DNA from: Haloechinothrix alba
Lineage (GTDB): Bacteria; Actinomycetota; Actinomycetes; Mycobacteriales; Pseudonocardiaceae
DNA: 64,000 nucleotides
Reading direction: 5' to 3'
Assembly: GCF_900188115.1 (NCBI RefSeq)
Contig: NZ_FZNW01000007.1
Location: 62,001-126,000 of the forward strand
The position numbers were made by a program, and so were the translations under genes. The notes under the pieces were generated by a model that searched no databases, was not told the DNA's origin, and worked only from the letters and a program-made list of their open reading frames with translations. Positions 51,980-59,708 of the stretch are shown here, one piece after another (within the stretch, counting starts at the first letter, position 1; each line of letters starts with the position of its first letter).

Positions 51980-53956
51980 TCAGGCCCGCCATGCCGCCTC
52001 GCGCAGCAGGCGTAGCCCGTTGAGCGCGACGAGCACCGTCGATCCCTCGTGGAACGCCACGGCCACCGGTAGCGGGAGGTGGCCGACCAGTGGCCAGGTC
52101 ACCAGAGCCACGATGAACGACCCGGCGATGGCCAGGTTGGCGATGACGAACCGGCGCGCCCTGCGGGACAGCCGGAGCACGGCGGGAACGGTGGCCAGCT
52201 CGTCACGCACCACCACGGCGTCGGCCGTGGTCAGCGTGAGGTCGGCGCCCACACGGCCCATCGCCACTCCGCAGCTCGCTGCCGCGAGCGCAGGGGCGTC
52301 GTTGACCCCGTCGCCGACTACCAGCACCCGCTCGCCCCGTGCCTCGCGCTGCCGCACCAGCGCGACCTTGTCCTGCGGCAGCAGCCCGGCATGCACCTCG
52401 CCGATGCCGACCTCGTCGGCAACGGTCCGTGCTGCTGTGTGGGTGTCCCCGGTGAGCAGGACCGGCGTGGTGCCGGTCAGCGCCGCGAGATCGTGCACCG
52501 TCTGCCGTGCCAGCGGGCGTAACCGGTCGCCGAGCCCGAACACGCCCGCGGGCACTCCGTCCACCACGACCAGCACGACCGTGGCCCCGGTGGCCTCCAG
52601 CCGCGCGACCCCGGCACGGGCCCGCTCCCGCGCGGTGCCGTCGCACCCGGCCAGCAGCGCGGCCGGGCTGCCGACCTGGATGCGCCGGGTACCGACCCGG
52701 GCGTGGACCCCGAGTCCCGGGCGTGCCTCGAAATCGGTGACCGGCGGTATCGTGATGCCGCGCTCCGTAGCGGCCGCGACAACGGCCCGGCCGAGGGGGT
52801 GCTCGCTCGGGTACTCTGCCGCTGCCGCCAGGCCCAGCAGCTCGTGGGTGTCCAAGCCGCCTCCTGCGAGTACCTCGACGCCGGTGACCCGCGGCGTCCC
52901 CTCGGTCAGCGTGCCCGTCTTGTCGAAGGCGACGGTGGTCGTGGCACCGAGCTTTTCCATGACCACGGCCGACTTGGCGAGCACGCCATGCCTGCCTGCG
53001 TTGGCGATGGACGACAGCAGCGGGGGCATGGTGGACAGCACCACTGCGCACGGTGACGCCACGATCATGAAGGTCATCGCGCGCAGCAGGGTGGGCTGCA
53101 GGTCCGCGCCGAACGCCAGCGGCCCGAAGAACAGCGCGAGCGTCGCGGCCACGACGGCGACCGAGTAGCGCTGCTCGATCCGCTCGATGAACAGCTGCGC
53201 CTTCGCCTTCGTGGCCGATGCGTCCTCGACCAGCGTCACGATCCTGGCGAGCACGCTCGCCGAGGGGTCCTGGCTCACCCGTACGCGCAACGTGCCCGCT
53301 CCGTTGAGGGTGCCCGCGAAGACGCCGTCACCGGCCGAGGCAGGCACGGGCAGTGGCTCTCCGGTGATCGAGGACCGGTCGACGTCGCTGTGGCCGTCGA
53401 GGACCTCGCCGTCCGCGCCGATGCACTCCCCGGGGCGCACGACGATCACGTCGTCGACCGCGAGGCGGGCCGTGTCGACGCTCTCCTCGGTGCCGTCGGG
53501 GCAGAGCCGGTGCGCGCGGTCCGGCGCGAGGTCGAGCAGACCGCGGACCGAGTCCGCGGTGCGCCTGGTGGCCAGGGCCTCGAGCGCGCCGGAGACGGCG
53601 AAGATCACGACCAGCAGCGCCCCGTCGAGGATGTGTCCGATGGCGGCCGCGCCGAGCGCGGCGGCGATCATGAGCAGGTCGATGTCCAGCGTCTTCTCCC
53701 GCGCGGCGCGCAGGCCTGCGAGGCCGGGCCGCCAACCGCCGGTGACGTAGCAGGCCAGGTAGAGCGCCCACCACAGCCCGTCCGGTGCCCCGGCGAGCTG
53801 CGCGAGCGCGCCTGCGGAGAACAGGGCCGTCGCGGCGGTGGCCCAGCGCACCTCGGGCACCGCGACGGTGCGCGTGCGACCGGGTCGCGGTGCGGGTTTG
53901 TCGGCGGCGGGGGCTGCGGGATCGGCCCGCGAGCTCGCCTGGTCTGTCGGGCTCAC
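51980..53956 (-). CDS. ctpJ: Cobalt/nickel-exporting P1B-4-type ATPase (CtpJ-like)
   Basis: This 658-residue P-type ATPase pumps a divalent metal out of the cell. Key parts are SPCAVVLSTMPPLL near residue 298 (SPC metal site), VAFDKTGTLTEGTPR near residue 344 with the phosphorylated aspartate, GDGVNDAPALAAASCGVAMG near residue 550, and FHEGSTVLVALNGLRLL near residue 632 (HEGxT). The SPC plus HEG(G/S)T pair defines the P1B-4 group, whose mycobacterial members CtpD/CtpJ export Co2+ and related ions. No N-terminal heavy-metal domain is present, as usual in that group. GTG 53956 is preferred; a farther ATG at 54025 would cross the operator. It is divergent from nmtR. Confidence 0.9.
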   Translation of the reverse strand: MSPTDQASSRADPAAPAADKPAPRPGRTRTVAVPEVRWATAATALFSAGALAQLAGAPDGLWWALYLACYVTGGWRPGLAGLRAAREKTLDIDLLMIAAALGAAAIGHILDGALLVVIFAVSGALEALATRRTADSVRGLLDLAPDRAHRLCPDGTEESVDTARLAVDDVIVVRPGECIGADGEVLDGHSDVDRSSITGEPLPVPASAGDGVFAGTLNGAGTLRVRVSQDPSASVLARIVTLVEDASATKAKAQLFIERIEQRYSVAVVAATLALFFGPLAFGADLQPTLLRAMTFMIVASPCAVVLSTMPPLLSSIANAGRHGVLAKSAVVMEKLGATTTVAFDKTGTLTEGTPRVTGVEVLAGGGLDTHELLGLAAAAEYPSEHPLGRAVVAAATERGITIPPVTDFEARPGLGVHARVGTRRIQVGSPAALLAGCDGTARERARAGVARLEATGATVVLVVVDGVPAGVFGLGDRLRPLARQTVHDLAALTGTTPVLLTGDTHTAARTVADEVGIGEVHAGLLPQDKVALVRQREARGERVLVVGDGVNDAPALAAASCGVAMGRVGADLTLTTADAVVVRDELATVPAVLRLSRRARRFVIANLAIAGSFIVALVTWPLVGHLPLPVAVAFHEGSTVLVALNGLRLLREAAWRA

Positions 53957-54007
53957 CTGGTCCTCCGAGTCGTGGCTCAACGTCACTCGGAAGAATATAG
54001 GATCATA

Positions 54008-54021
54008 TGAAGAGTTCTTCA
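54008..54021. promoter_or_regulatory. ArsR/SmtB-type operator between ctpJ and nmtR
   Basis: TGAAGAGTTCTTCA is a perfect 6-2-6 inverted repeat in the AT-rich gap (53990-54030) of a divergent metal pump and its NmtR-type repressor. NmtR binding to such a dyad would block ctpJ, and metal would free it. Position and symmetry support the call; no experimental site was compared. Confidence 0.65.
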
Positions 54022-54035
54022 ACAATACCGGCTGT

Positions 54036-54050
54036 TAGTATTGCCGCGTG
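54036..54050 (+). promoter_or_regulatory. -10 hexamer with leaderless start of nmtR
   Basis: TAGTAT at 54036-54041 lies exactly 6 nt before GTG 54048, the spacing expected when transcription begins on the start codon. No Shine-Dalgarno sequence is present. This predicts a leaderless mRNA. Confidence 0.55.
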
Positions 54051-54410
54051 GGTCACGGAGTCAAGGGCACGAGTCCGAGCGCCGCCGCGCTCGACGCCGA
54101 CAGCGCCGTGACCGTCGCCGCCACCCTGCAGGCACTGGCCACGCCGAGCAGGCTGCTGATGCTCACCCGCCTGCGGCAGGGGCCGTGCGCGGTGGGTGAG
54201 CTGGCCGAGGCGGTGGACATGGAGCAGTCCGCTGTGTCCCACCAGCTCCGGCTGCTGCGCGCGCTCGGCCTGGTCTCGGGACGGCGCTCGGGCCGCAGTA
54301 TCGTCTACAGCCTCTACGACAACCACGTGGCGCAGCTGCTGGACGAGGCGATCTACCACATCGAGCATCTCGGCCTCGAGGTCGAGGACGTGCCCACCGA
54401 GTCCGCGTGA
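54048..54410 (+). CDS. nmtR: NmtR-like ArsR/SmtB nickel/cobalt-sensing repressor
   Basis: This 120-residue winged-helix repressor begins MGHGVKG, like mycobacterial NmtR, whose free Gly2 amine and His3 bind nickel. The alpha-5 ligand set appears at the same positions as in NmtR: Asp91, His93, His104 and His107 (YDNH and YHIEH). The DNA-binding helix is MEQSAVSHQLRLLRALGLV near residue 58-76. The C-terminal tail is short and lacks the extra histidines reported in NmtR, so metal preference could differ. It is divergent from ctpJ, exactly as nmtR is in Mycobacterium tuberculosis. GTG 54048 gives the N-terminus needed for metal binding. Confidence 0.92.
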   Translation: MGHGVKGTSPSAAALDADSAVTVAATLQALATPSRLLMLTRLRQGPCAVGELAEAVDMEQSAVSHQLRLLRALGLVSGRRSGRSIVYSLYDNHVAQLLDEAIYHIEHLGLEVEDVPTESA

Positions 54411-54436
54411 CGAACCGCGCGGCACGCCAGGGGGTG

Positions 54437-54491
54437 GGAGCCGAAGGTGACATCGGGCTCCCTCTATGGAACCGAGGTCACCTTCGGCTCC
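54437..54491. repeat. 55-bp palindromic element, family 1 copy B
   Basis: A perfect 15-bp inverted repeat, GGAGCCGAAGGTGAC (54437-54451) and GTCACCTTCGGCTCC (54477-54491), flanks 25 bases. Read on the minus strand, the inner part matches copy A (18201-18255) at 22 of 25 bases. Relative to copy A, arm positions 7 and 10 differ, and each change is matched in the opposite arm. It lies between the convergent nmtR and MocA-redoxin genes. Confidence 0.85.
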
Positions 54492-54506
54492 ACTCCCGAA
54501 CCGGGC

Positions 54507-55085
54507 TCAGCCGGACCAGTCCGGCTCGTTGCCCGGCTTCCACTTGATGTTGCAGCCCATGCTCGGCCGCTGCTCGGCGTCGAGCGGCGCGCCCCGGAGC
54601 AGGGCCGTGACCGCGTTGTCGAGTTCCGCGCCGGTGACGGGCTCGTCATTGCCGGGAGTCGCAGCGTCGAAGCGCCCCCGGTAGACCAGCCGCCGGCCGG
54701 AGTCGAACAGGAAGAAGTCCGGCGTACAGGCGGCACGGTAGGCATGGGCCACCGACTGCGTGGGGTCCGAGACGTACGGAAACGTCCAGTTCCATTCGGC
54801 GGCGAACTCGACCATCTTCTCCGGGCTGTCCTCGGGGTGGGAGTCGGTGTCGTTGCTGTTGATCCCGATGACCGAGACCCCGGAGTCGATCCATCGTGCT
54901 GCCGCCTCGCCGAACGGCACAGCGATGTGCGCCACGAAGGGGCAGTGATTGCACAGGAAGGCGACCAGCGTGCCGTGCCGGCCCGCGACAGCGTCCAGTG
55001 ACCAGATCTTGCCCGACGGGTCGGGCAGTGCGAAGTCCGGTGCATGGGTATCTAGCGAAAGCATGGTGGATTCGACACGAGCCAT
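54507..55085 (-). other. Possible separate redoxin from internal start
   Basis: Initiation at ATG 55085 would give a 192-residue thioredoxin-fold protein equal to a typical stand-alone member of the family. Reading minus strand, TACGGT (55098-55093) lies 7 nt before the ATG, so a leaderless transcript is possible; no strong Shine-Dalgarno site is seen. This competes with, or adds to, the fused product described for the whole frame. Confidence 0.45.
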
Positions 55086-55709
55086 GGGCGTCACCGTACC
55101 GTGTCCGAGCCGCGCGCGGGCACCGTGCACCCGCCGTACCTCGGCGAGATCGTCGGCGGTGTCGACGTCGAAGGGAGTGCCCGCGTCGTCGCAGTCGACG
55201 GCGGTCACCAGCGCGGGGTTGGCGCGAAGGAACCCGCGTGCACCGGAGTCGCCGTGCGCGTGCTCGACGACGCTCGACCAGACCGACCTGTCCAGCAGGA
55301 CCGGGTTGCGCGTCACCCCCAGGTAGCGCGCGGCAGCTACCACCGCGCCCGCCGCGTGCGCCGCGCGCAGCCTGCGCAGCGCCTCCACATCGATGAGTGG
55401 CTGGTCGACGAGCGTGATGAGCACGGCGTCCACACCGGACGGCAAGGAGCGCAGGCCTGCGCGCAGCGAGGAGGCGAGGCCGTCCGCCCAGTCCTCGTTG
55501 GTCACCAGGTGCGTGTCACCGAGGTCGGCAACGGCGCGCACCCGGTCCGCTGCCGCGCCGAGCACCACGTGGATCGGTTCGCAGCCCGCGTCGCGTAGCA
55601 GGGCGGCGCCGTGTTCGACGAGGGGCCTGCCGTCGAGTTCGGCGAGTGCCTTGGGGCCGCCGAAACGGGTACCCGCTCCGGCGGCCAGCAGTAGCCCGGC
55701 GACCGTCAT
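54507..55709 (-). CDS. MocA-like nucleotidyltransferase fused in frame to a redoxin
   Basis: One open frame of 400 residues joins two domains usually encoded apart. Residues 1-190 are a MobA/MocA-type NTP transferase (MTVAGLLLAAGAGTRFGGPK at the start, LVDQPLID near residue 105), as in molybdenum cofactor cytidylyltransferase. Residues 210-400 are an AhpC/TSA-like redoxin (DTHAPDFALPDPSG, then AFLCNHCPFVAHIAVPFG with a CxxC pair). No stop codon separates them. An internal ATG at 55085 gives MARVESTML, the normal redoxin start, 7 nt after a TACGGT hexamer, so a separate redoxin may also be made. The upstream end overlaps paaR by ATGA. Both activities are inferred from domains. Confidence 0.8.
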   Translation of the reverse strand: MTVAGLLLAAGAGTRFGGPKALAELDGRPLVEHGAALLRDAGCEPIHVVLGAAADRVRAVADLGDTHLVTNEDWADGLASSLRAGLRSLPSGVDAVLITLVDQPLIDVEALRRLRAAHAAGAVVAAARYLGVTRNPVLLDRSVWSSVVEHAHGDSGARGFLRANPALVTAVDCDDAGTPFDVDTADDLAEVRRVHGARARLGHGTVTPMARVESTMLSLDTHAPDFALPDPSGKIWSLDAVAGRHGTLVAFLCNHCPFVAHIAVPFGEAAARWIDSGVSVIGINSNDTDSHPEDSPEKMVEFAAEWNWTFPYVSDPTQSVAHAYRAACTPDFFLFDSGRRLVYRGRFDAATPGNDEPVTGAELDNAVTALLRGAPLDAEQRPSMGCNIKWKPGNEPDWSG

Positions 55710-56332
55710 GCGCGACCGTTCACCCGGATACCGTCGAAGGCGATCCTGGCCACGGCATCGGCCAGACCGGCATCGTCGGTGTCGAAGCGCGGCCGGTACC
55801 ACTCGATGATGGAATTGACCATGCCGAACAGGAGCCGGGCCGTCGTCGCGGGGTCGACGTCGGGCCGGACGTCACCTTCCTTCTCCGCCTGCAGCACGAG
55901 CTCGCCCACGATACGGTCGAACTCCCGCCTGCGGTCGAGCGCGGCGCGCTCCACCTCGGTGTTGCCCCGCACACGCAGCAGCAGCGTGACGAATGGCAGC
56001 TGCTCGACGAGCACGCGCACGCTGCCGCGCACCAGATGCTCCAACCGGTCGATGGCCCGGCCGTCGGCCGCGCCTGCCTCCGCGGCGACGGCGAAGAGCT
56101 CGTCGAGTGCCCGGTTGGTGCCCAGCCGCAGTAGCTCCTCCTTGCTGTCGACGTGGTAGTAGATGGCCGACTTGGTGATGCCGAGCTTCTTGCCGAGGTC
56201 CTCCATGCTCGTGCCGTCGTAGCCGCGTTCGTTGAACAGCGTGACGGCGATGTGCAGCAAGGTCTCCTTGTCGTAGCCGGGACGCCCGCGCCGCCTGCCG
56301 CGGGTGCCCGCGCTACCGGGTGCTGTCGCCAT
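55706..56332 (-). CDS. paaR: TetR-family repressor of phenylacetate genes
   Basis: This 208-residue TetR regulator has an Arg/Gly-rich N-terminus and the helix-turn-helix YDGTSMEDLGKKLGITKSAI followed by YYHVDSKEELL (residues 40-72). It lies directly after paaI and matches the actinobacterial PaaR type that represses phenylacetate catabolism and responds to phenylacetyl-CoA. Three sites with the same pattern, TGAxCGxxxGGxCGGT, lie before paaI, paaK and paaZ. Its stop overlaps the start of the MocA-redoxin gene. The name rests on context and operators. Confidence 0.85.
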   Translation of the reverse strand: MATAPGSAGTRGRRRGRPGYDKETLLHIAVTLFNERGYDGTSMEDLGKKLGITKSAIYYHVDSKEELLRLGTNRALDELFAVAAEAGAADGRAIDRLEHLVRGSVRVLVEQLPFVTLLLRVRGNTEVERAALDRRREFDRIVGELVLQAEKEGDVRPDVDPATTARLLFGMVNSIIEWYRPRFDTDDAGLADAVARIAFDGIRVNGRA

Positions 56333-56368
56333 GACGCGCAGTCTCCCAGACTCTCGGGGCCGACACGG

Positions 56369-56794
56369 TCAGTGACGTTGCTGATCGACGACGCGGCTGT
56401 GCCCGCGGAACTCCGCGACCACGTCGAGGTCGCCCGCGCGGCTGCGGTGCACCGTCACGTCGTAGATGCCGCTGCGGCCGAAGGTGGTGCGTTCCGCGGC
56501 GGTCGCGATCAGCACGTCCGAGCGGTGCACGGCAGCGACGAACGTGATCTCCGCGGCCGAGGCGACCGTCACGGGGCCGTGGCTGTTGCACGCGCAGGCG
56601 AAGGCCGTGTCGGCGAGCAGGAACACGTACCCGCCGTGTGCGATGTCGTGCCCGTTGACCATGCCGGGCAGGACGGTCATCCGCGTGACCGCCCTGCCGT
56701 CGGCTGCCTCGAGCAGCTCGATACCCAGCGATTGCGATGCCGTGTCCACGTCGAACATGGCATGCGCCGCGTTCTCTCGCACCTGGCCCACCAT
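56369..56794 (-). CDS. paaI: Phenylacetate-pathway thioesterase PaaI
   Basis: PaaI is a hot-dog-fold thioesterase that releases CoA from dead-end hydroxylated phenylacetyl-CoA intermediates. The 141-residue product has the family motif MVNGHDIAHGGYVFLLADTAFA near residue 44 (in parts), with the GHxxxHGG that places the catalytic aspartate, and a SHGPVTVASAAEITFVAAV segment. ATG 56794 is chosen because the upstream reading to 56863 would put a PaaR-like operator (56798-56819) inside the coding region. It is followed by paaR on the same strand. Confidence 0.9.
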   Translation of the reverse strand: MVGQVRENAAHAMFDVDTASQSLGIELLEAADGRAVTRMTVLPGMVNGHDIAHGGYVFLLADTAFACACNSHGPVTVASAAEITFVAAVHRSDVLIATAAERTTFGRSGIYDVTVHRSRAGDLDVVAEFRGHSRVVDQQRH

Positions 56795-56797
56795 TGT

Positions 56798-56819
56798 GTT
56801 GACCGAATGGACGGTTGGG
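56798..56819. promoter_or_regulatory. PaaR-like operator before paaI
   Basis: The plus-strand bases TTGACCGAATGGACGGTTGG (56799-56818) match the sites at 61039-61060 and 62968-62989 in the pattern TGAxCGxxxGGxCGGT. It abuts the paaI start on the minus strand, so bound repressor would cover the promoter. Confidence 0.7.
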
Positions 56820-56825
56820 AATAGC

Positions 56826-57575
56826 TCAAGGGCAGTAAACGGAGTACCCGATCCGGGTGTCAAGTGACCGGGCCGCGGAGCTGCCCGCGATCGCCTCGGC
56901 GGCCGCGCGGACCGCCTCGGCCGTGGCGGGCGTGTCGAGCTCGGACAGGGCGACCACGCCGACGCTCGCCTCCGCGGGACCGTCGGCGGCGGGCAGGGCA
57001 GTGGCCAGCCCCCAGGCGCCCTGCTGGAGCTCGCCGGCTGTCACCGCGTAGCCGCGTTGCCGTGCCCTGGTGACCTCGTCGCGCTCGCCGGGCACGGGAG
57101 GGCGACCGGCGAGGATGGCGACGCCGGCGGCGCTCACGGTGAGGGGATGGCGTGTGCCGAGCCGGTAGCTCACGTGCAGCTGCGCGTGCGGCGGCTCCAC
57201 CACGCAGATGCCGACAGCCTCGTGCCGGTCGGCGACGGCGAGGAACGCGGTCGCCGCGGTGTCCGCGGCGAGCCGGGTCAGGTGTGGCTCCGCTGCGGAG
57301 CGCAGGTCCGCGCGGACGGTGCCGGCGAGCTCGACGAGGCCGGTGCCGAGCTGGTACCTGCCGTCGCCGGTGGTCACGACGAGCTCGTGGGCGCGGAGCG
57401 TGCCGAGCAGCCGGTAGACCACCGTGCGGTGCAGGTCGAGCGCGGAGGCGATCGCGGCCACGCCGAGGCCCGCCGGGTTGTGGTGCAGCAGCTCGAGCAC
57501 CCGCAGGCCGTTGCCCAGCGTTCGGGAGTACGCGGCACCCGCCGCGTTGACATCGGGTGTGAGCTGGTTCACCAT
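56826..57575 (-). CDS. IclR-family transcriptional regulator
   Basis: This 249-residue regulator has an IclR winged helix (LGVAAIASALDLHRTVVYRLLGT near residue 37-60, in parts) and an effector-binding region (FLAVADRHEAVGICVVEPP near residue 110). ATG 57575 or the following GTG 57572 is the start, with GAGGAG just upstream. It is divergent from an alpha/beta hydrolase-P450 pair, with the dyad GTGCG-AATGA-CGCAC between. It most likely controls that pair, and perhaps links it to aromatic catabolism. Ligand unknown. Confidence 0.87.
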   Translation of the reverse strand: MVNQLTPDVNAAGAAYSRTLGNGLRVLELLHHNPAGLGVAAIASALDLHRTVVYRLLGTLRAHELVVTTGDGRYQLGTGLVELAGTVRADLRSAAEPHLTRLAADTAATAFLAVADRHEAVGICVVEPPHAQLHVSYRLGTRHPLTVSAAGVAILAGRPPVPGERDEVTRARQRGYAVTAGELQQGAWGLATALPAADGPAEASVGVVALSELDTPATAEAVRAAAEAIAGSSAARSLDTRIGYSVYCP

Positions 57576-57588
57576 TACTCCTCGATAA

Positions 57589-57603
57589 GTGCGAATGACG
57601 CAC
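57589..57603. promoter_or_regulatory. GTGCG-N5-CGCAC dyad, probable IclR operator
   Basis: GTGCGAATGACGCAC is a perfect 5-5-5 dyad in the gap between the IclR gene and the hydrolase-P450 genes. The same arms, with ATA and one further base before them, occur at 44349-44363 in the pca promoter. Confidence 0.6.
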
Positions 57604-57655
57604 GGTAGGAGCGAATATAGCACCTGCCGTCCTCGTCACGACACCGGAGGTTGCT

Positions 57656-58417
57656 GTGGTCAGTGCGGAGATTCACCGTGTCGGCTCGGGAGAGCATCCC
57701 GTCATCGGGTTGCACGGGTGGTTCGGCTCGGGACAGGCGTGGCGACCGCTGTGGCCGCACCTGGACGGCGCCACCTTCAGCTACGCCTTCCCCGAGTACA
57801 GGGGGTACGGGGCGCGGCGCGGTGTGACCGGCGAGTACTCCATCGCCGAGGCGGCCTCCGACGTGCTCGCCGCGGCCGACAAGCTGGGGTTCTCCTCGTT
57901 CTCCCTGGTCGGGCACTCCATGGGCGGCAGCGTCATGCAGCGTGTCTACGCCGATGCGCCCGAGCGGGTCCGTTCCATGGTCGGCATCTCGCCGGTTCCG
58001 GCGAGCGGCGTTCCGTTCGACGAGCAGACCTGGCAGCTGTTCGCGGGCGCGGCAGCCGATCCGGGCAGCAGGCGCGCGATCGTGGACTTCACCACCGGTA
58101 ACCGGTTGACCGGAGTCTGGCTCGACTCGGTGGTCGCGCACTCGCTGGAGCACTCCGACCAGCACGCCTTGGACGCGTACCTGCGGGCATGGTCGTCCAC
58201 GGACTTCCACGAGGAGATCGACGGCAGCGACGTCGCGGTACAGGTGATCGTGGGCGAGCACGACCCGGCACTCGGCGAGGACACGATGCGGGCGACCTTC
58301 GCCGAGTGGTACCCGCGCCTCGAGATGGAGGTGATGGCCAACGCGGGGCATTACGCCATCGACGAGACGCCGGTCGCGCTGGCGACGTGCATGGAACGGT
58401 TCCTCGGGCAGCGGTGA
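57656..58417 (+). CDS. Alpha/beta hydrolase next to P450
   Basis: This 253-residue hydrolase has an HGWFGSGQAWRPLWPHLDG oxyanion segment near residue 19, the nucleophile elbow SLVGHSMGGSVMQRVY near residue 84, the acid in VIVGEHDPALGED near residue 200 and the histidine in ANAGHYAIDETP near residue 230. GTG 57656 is preceded by GGAGGT. Its stop overlaps the P450 start by one base. The substrate is unknown; the pair with a P450 suggests that the P450 product is an ester, lactone or C-C bond substrate, which is inference. Confidence 0.88.
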   Translation: MVSAEIHRVGSGEHPVIGLHGWFGSGQAWRPLWPHLDGATFSYAFPEYRGYGARRGVTGEYSIAEAASDVLAAADKLGFSSFSLVGHSMGGSVMQRVYADAPERVRSMVGISPVPASGVPFDEQTWQLFAGAAADPGSRRAIVDFTTGNRLTGVWLDSVVAHSLEHSDQHALDAYLRAWSSTDFHEEIDGSDVAVQVIVGEHDPALGEDTMRATFAEWYPRLEMEVMANAGHYAIDETPVALATCMERFLGQR

Positions 58418-59697
58418 TGAGCGTGCCGGGCAGCGATGAGCCCACCTCGCCGCCGGACGTGTTCGACCCGCGGATCTTCGCGGAGGGTCCGCCGCACGAA
58501 CGGTTCCGTGTGCTGCGGGACGCGATGCCGGTGTGCTGGCAGGCCGAGCACGAGGTGTTCGACTGGCCTGCGGGCCCCGGGTACTGGGCGGTCACCCGCT
58601 ACGCGGACGTCAAGCATGTGCTGCGCACCCCGGAGGTGTACTCGTCCTGGCTGGGTGCGACGCAGATACGCGACCCCGACCCCGAGGACCTCGCGTTCAT
58701 CCGGCGCATGATCCTCAACATGGACGCTCCCGAGCACGTCCGGCTGCGACGCATCGTCGCGGGCGTGTTCACCAGGCGGAGGCTGGAGCACATCGCCGGG
58801 CGGATCGCCGCTCGCGCACGGTCGCTGGTCGACGCGGTCGCCGCGCAGGGGCACTGCGACCTGCCAGGGGAGGTCACCGACGACTTCCCGCTCGCCAACC
58901 TCGCCGAGCTGCTCGGGATGCCGGAGGCGGACAGGGGGCTGCTACTGGAGTGGACCAACCGGGTGATCGGTTACCAGGACCCCGAGCACGCGGAGGTTGT
59001 ACGCGACGAGACCGGCACACCGGTCAACCCTCGCTCGCCGGCGATGCTGCGGGACATGTTCGACTACGCGCAGGACCTGGCCGCGCACAAGCGACGGAAC
59101 CCGGCAGACGATCTGATGACCGCGCTGGTGCACGCATCCGTCGACGGCAGGCAGCTCGACGACGCCGAGCTGGAGATGTTCTTCTTCCTCCTGGTCATCG
59201 CCGGTAACGACACCGTGCGCAGCGCGCTTCCCGGAGGGGTGCTCGCACTGACCGAGCACCCGGACCAGTACCGGCTGCTGCGCGAACGCCCCGAGCTGCT
59301 CCCGGCCGCGGTCGAAGAGATGCTGCGCTGGCACCCGCCCGTGCTCAGCTTCCGCAGGACAGCGGCCGTGGACACCGAGCTGGCCGGGACGCGGATCGCC
59401 GCCGGGGACAAGGTGGTCGTCTACCACGTCTCGGCGCACTTCGACGAGCGAGCCTTCACCGACCCGTTCCGCTTCGATGTCACGAGGGACCCCAACGATC
59501 ACCTGGCGTTCGGGCAGGGTCCGCACGTGTGCCTCGGCGCGCACTTCGGGCGGCTGCAGATGCGCCTGTTCTTCGAGGCACTGCTGGGCAGGCTGCCGCA
59601 GGTCGAACGGGACGGCCCCGTGACCCGGCTGACGTCGAACTTCATCAACGGCATCACGCACCTGCCGTTGCGCTGGTCACCCCCGTCCGGCCGGTAG
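58417..59697 (+). CDS. Cytochrome P450 monooxygenase
   Basis: This 426-residue P450 has the I-helix segment LVIAGNDTVRSALPGG near residue 265, the K-helix AAVEEMLRWHPPVLSFRRTA near residue 305, and the haem-binding loop AFGQGPHVCLGAHFGRLQ near residue 365-382 with the thiolate cysteine. The MDAPEHVRLRRIV segment near residue 105-118 is typical of bacterial soluble P450s. It resembles the CYP125/CYP142 style of lipid or steroid hydroxylase by general pattern only. It needs a ferredoxin and reductase, which are not nearby. It is convergent with paaK. Confidence 0.92.
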   Translation: MSVPGSDEPTSPPDVFDPRIFAEGPPHERFRVLRDAMPVCWQAEHEVFDWPAGPGYWAVTRYADVKHVLRTPEVYSSWLGATQIRDPDPEDLAFIRRMILNMDAPEHVRLRRIVAGVFTRRRLEHIAGRIAARARSLVDAVAAQGHCDLPGEVTDDFPLANLAELLGMPEADRGLLLEWTNRVIGYQDPEHAEVVRDETGTPVNPRSPAMLRDMFDYAQDLAAHKRRNPADDLMTALVHASVDGRQLDDAELEMFFFLLVIAGNDTVRSALPGGVLALTEHPDQYRLLRERPELLPAAVEEMLRWHPPVLSFRRTAAVDTELAGTRIAAGDKVVVYHVSAHFDERAFTDPFRFDVTRDPNDHLAFGQGPHVCLGAHFGRLQMRLFFEALLGRLPQVERDGPVTRLTSNFINGITHLPLRWSPPSGR

Positions 59698-59708
59698 CAG
59701 GTGCCGGA

